Below, piece by piece: positions 13,245 to 15,529 of a stretch of 15,529 bases of DNA. The DNA is from JBELHR01 sp042091275 (GTDB lineage: Bacteria; Bacteroidota; Bacteroidia; Flavobacteriales; Flavobacteriaceae), in NCBI GenBank assembly GCA_042091275.1, contig JBELHR010000036.1, forward strand, positions 1 to 15,529, in the 5' to 3' direction. The notes beneath the pieces are model-generated. The model did no database searches. It was not told where the DNA came from and was given only the letters and a program-made list of their open reading frames with translations. The first letter of the stretch is position 1. Every line of letters begins with the position of its first letter. A program made the position numbers and the translations under genes.

Positions 13245-15529
13245 ATGTATTTAATCTTCGATACCGAAACTACTGGACTACCAAAAAACTGGAATGCACC
13301 CTATACCGATACGGATAATTGGCCGAGGTGTATTCAGCTAGCTTGGCAGCTTCACGACAAGGATGGAAAATTAATTGAACATCGCGATTTTTTAATAAAA
13401 CCGGAGGGGTTTAATATTCCTTACGACGCAGAACAAATACACGGAATCTCTACCGAGCTGGCTCAAGACCAAGGAATTGATTTGAAAGAAGCCCTCGAAC
13501 TTTTTAATAATGCTCTGGAGCAATCTGAGTTTGTAGTGGGACAAAACGTCGGTTTTGATATCAATGTAATGGGCTGCGAATACCATAGGGAAAGCATAAA
13601 CACTCCCCTTACCTCCTTACCCATTCTCGACACCTGTACAGAGAGAACGGCAAACCTCTGTCAAATCCCTGGAGGGCGCGGTGGAAAATTCAAACTCCCT
13701 ACACTAACCGAGTTACACAAGTTTTTATTTGGAAAAGCGTTTACAGAGGCCCACAATGCCACTGCGGATGTGGAGGCAACTACTCGTTGTTTTTTGGAAT
13801 TGCTCAGAAGGGGAACTTATTCTACTCAGGAGCTCAAGCGAGAAAACGATTATATTGAGCAATTTAGAGTTCTGAACAACGGTCCCATAGCACCGATAGG
13901 TCTTACCCATGTCAATCTCAAAAAAGAATCCCAGAAGTATAAAGATAAATCGAAAAGCGGAGGAGAAAAGACAGAAATCAATACCGCGGATTTAAATGCT
14001 CTAGAAAAAGCAAAGTTTGCACACCTTCACAACCACAGTCAGTACTCGATTCTTCAATCTACCATTCAAATTTCTAATCTGGTAGAGAAAGCCGCTACAG
14101 ATAATATGTCTGCCGTTGCAATAACAGATACGGGAAATATGATGGCTGCCTTTCACTTTGTAAATGCAGTTCAAAAAAAGAATAAAGAAATTAAAGCCGA
14201 AAACGAGGAAGAGAACAATATAGATTCTCCGAAAAAAGAGCTTTTAAAACCTATAGTTGGATGCGAATTTTTTGTCTGTGAAGATCACAAAGACAAAACT
14301 CGCAAAGACAACGGTTATCAAATCGTAATGTTGGCCAAAAATAAAAATGGCTACCAAAACTTGTCAAAAATGTCTTCGATAGCTTTTGTCGATGGCTTTT
14401 ATTACGTGCCTAGAATCGACAAGAAAATCATTGAACAATACAAAGAGGACATAATTGTACTCAGCGGAAATCTATATGGTGAGGTCCCCAATAAAATTCT
14501 AAATATTGGAGAAAAGCAAGCCGAACAAGCACTGCTTTGGTGGAAAGAACAATTCGGAGAGGATTTTTACCTTGAAATGATGCGTCACGGACAGGAGGAC
14601 GAAGACCATATCAATACCGTATTGTTAAAATTTGCAAAAGAGCACAGCGTCAAAACGATAGCCACTAACAACACCTTTTACCTAAACAAAGAGGACGCGG
14701 ATCCCCACGATATTTTACTCTGTGTAAAAGATGGAGAAAAACAAGCCACTCCTGTCGGCAAAGGAAGAGGTTTGCGCTATGGACTACCCAATCACGAGTA
14801 TTACTTCAAAACTAGTGAGGAGATGAAAGCTCTTTTTCGAGACTTGCCAAAAACCATTTTAAATATTCAAGATTTAGTAGAGAAGATTGAGCCCTTTAAC
14901 TTGGCTCGAGAAGTCTTGCTACCTGCATTTGACATCGGAGAGGAGTTTCAAGACGCAAAAGATCTCCAAGACGGCGGAAAAAGAGGAGAAAACAACTATT
15001 TAAAACACATTAGTTTTGAGGGTGCCAAAAAGCGATATGGCGAACTCACGCCCGAGATTACCGAGCGAATCGATTTTGAACTAGATGTTATCGCAAAGAC
15101 AGGTTATCCAGGATATTTTCTAATTGTAGAAGATTTTATTCGCGAAGCAAGAAACATGGGGGTCTCTGTAGGTCCTGGAAGGGGTTCTGCGGCAGGATCC
15201 GTGGTTGCATACTGTCTGGGAATCACCAATATTGACCCTATTAAATACGATTTACTTTTTGAGCGTTTCTTAAACCCAGAAAGGGTTTCTATGCCGGATA
15301 TTGATATTGACTTTGACGACGAAGGAAGGTCCTTGGTCATGGACTATGTCATTGAAAAATATGGTTCCAACCAAGTTGCTCAAATTATCACTTATGGAAC
15401 CATGGCAGCAAAATCTGCTATACGAGATACCGCCAGAGTTCTAGATCTACCACTTTACGAAGCAGATCGAATTGCCAAATTGATCCCAGGGATGAAATTG
15501 GCAAAAATATTTTCTTTGGATGACAAGGC
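13245..15529 (+). CDS. dnaE: DNA polymerase III alpha subunit with fused N-terminal DEDDh exonuclease (3' end missing)
   Basis: This is the replicative polymerase, of which the first 761 residues are visible. Residues 1-190 are an epsilon/DnaQ-like proofreading 3'-5' exonuclease with all five DEDDh residues: D6 and E8 (FDTETTG), D105 (GQNVGFD), and H170 and D175 (EAHNATADVEATT). A lysine/serine-rich linker (about 225-255) leads to the PHP domain starting KFAHLHNHSQYS (257-268). The PHP part carries a charged insert at 309-335. The polymerase palm follows, with VGPGRGSAAGS (642-652) and MPDIDIDFDDEGR (683-695), the latter holding two of the three catalytic aspartates. Fingers, helix-hairpin-helix and OB parts lie beyond the window. 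ATG 13245 is the first start after an in-frame TAA at 13218. It diverges from rpsP with no recognisable promoter. The fusion is known in Bacteroidota DnaE. Several PHP metal ligands are replaced. Confidence 0.96.
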   Translation, partial: MYLIFDTETTGLPKNWNAPYTDTDNWPRCIQLAWQLHDKDGKLIEHRDFLIKPEGFNIPYDAEQIHGISTELAQDQGIDLKEALELFNNALEQSEFVVGQNVGFDINVMGCEYHRESINTPLTSLPILDTCTERTANLCQIPGGRGGKFKLPTLTELHKFLFGKAFTEAHNATADVEATTRCFLELLRRGTYSTQELKRENDYIEQFRVLNNGPIAPIGLTHVNLKKESQKYKDKSKSGGEKTEINTADLNALEKAKFAHLHNHSQYSILQSTIQISNLVEKAATDNMSAVAITDTGNMMAAFHFVNAVQKKNKEIKAENEEENNIDSPKKELLKPIVGCEFFVCEDHKDKTRKDNGYQIVMLAKNKNGYQNLSKMSSIAFVDGFYYVPRIDKKIIEQYKEDIIVLSGNLYGEVPNKILNIGEKQAEQALLWWKEQFGEDFYLEMMRHGQEDEDHINTVLLKFAKEHSVKTIATNNTFYLNKEDADPHDILLCVKDGEKQATPVGKGRGLRYGLPNHEYYFKTSEEMKALFRDLPKTILNIQDLVEKIEPFNLAREVLLPAFDIGEEFQDAKDLQDGGKRGENNYLKHISFEGAKKRYGELTPEITERIDFELDVIAKTGYPGYFLIVEDFIREARNMGVSVGPGRGSAAGSVVAYCLGITNIDPIKYDLLFERFLNPERVSMPDIDIDFDDEGRSLVMDYVIEKYGSNQVAQIITYGTMAAKSAIRDTARVLDLPLYEADRIAKLIPGMKLAKIFSLDDK

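Noticed and set aside
13392..13910. Minus-strand open frames opposite the exonuclease part of dnaE
   Set aside because: The plus-strand frame shows all DEDDh motifs. The antisense frames are short and without pattern.
15104..15340. Minus-strand open frame of 78 codons opposite the DnaE palm
   Set aside because: Serine/proline-rich antisense shadow of the conserved GPGRGSAAGS and PDIDIDF region.
1..15529. Search for defence islands, mobile elements, CRISPR arrays, tRNA or rRNA genes
   Set aside because: Every large reading frame is accounted for by a housekeeping or simple membrane gene. No transposase, integrase, regular repeat array or cloverleaf was seen by eye.

Overview
The window reads as chromosomal housekeeping DNA from a member of the Bacteroidota, most likely Flavobacteriia. 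It is AT-rich, and start codons lack Shine-Dalgarno sequences. Several genes instead carry the Bacteroidota -7 element TAnnTTTG just upstream. DnaE starts with a DEDDh exonuclease domain, S16 has a long Ala/Glu tail, and PckA is the ATP-dependent type. TGA is used as a normal stop (flippase-like gene, rimM), so the standard bacterial code applies. No rRNA, tRNA, CRISPR array, insertion sequence, prophage or attachment site was seen. No stretch longer than about 210 bases lacks a gene.

Layout. At 1-1589 (minus) lie ruvC and hemW, joined with no gap; hemW runs off the left edge. At 1639-3590 (plus) a flippase-like membrane protein and a membrane-anchored GT2 glycosyltransferase overlap by 4 bases. 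At 3597-4417 (minus) mnmD is followed by a 43-residue membrane protein. The plus-strand ilvE (4519-5574) meets a MazG-like pyrophosphohydrolase (5590-5976, minus). A 63-residue two-helix membrane protein (6017-6208, plus) overlaps tail to tail with an inward-rectifier K+ channel gene (6183-7127, minus), which lies behind tag (7160-7675, minus). Next come pckA and, upstream of it, a DUF423 gene (7737-9735, minus), closed by a strong hairpin terminator. Divergent from them is a saccharopine dehydrogenase-like gene (9874-11220, plus). Then rpsP-rimM-trmN6 form an operon (11223-13038, minus). The 5' half of dnaE (13245-15529, plus) runs off the right edge.

How the genes work together. Translation and tRNA maturation dominate (S16, RimM, TrmN6, MnmD). 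They sit beside replication and repair (DnaE, RuvC, Tag), nucleotide clean-up (MazG-like), heme handling (HemW) and central or amino-acid metabolism (PckA, IlvE, saccharopine dehydrogenase-like). The flippase-like/GT2 pair is probably a small glycolipid or envelope-glycan module.

The most interesting points are these. The DnaE PHP domain appears to have lost six of nine metal ligands while the same chain carries an intact DEDDh exonuclease. Repeated TTGTT...AACAA dyads lie between the DUF423-pckA operon and the saccharopine dehydrogenase-like gene. A hairpin sits in the rpsP leader. There are two small membrane proteins, and three TTG-started genes cluster at the left end. I found no clear sign of an undescribed defence or mobile system.
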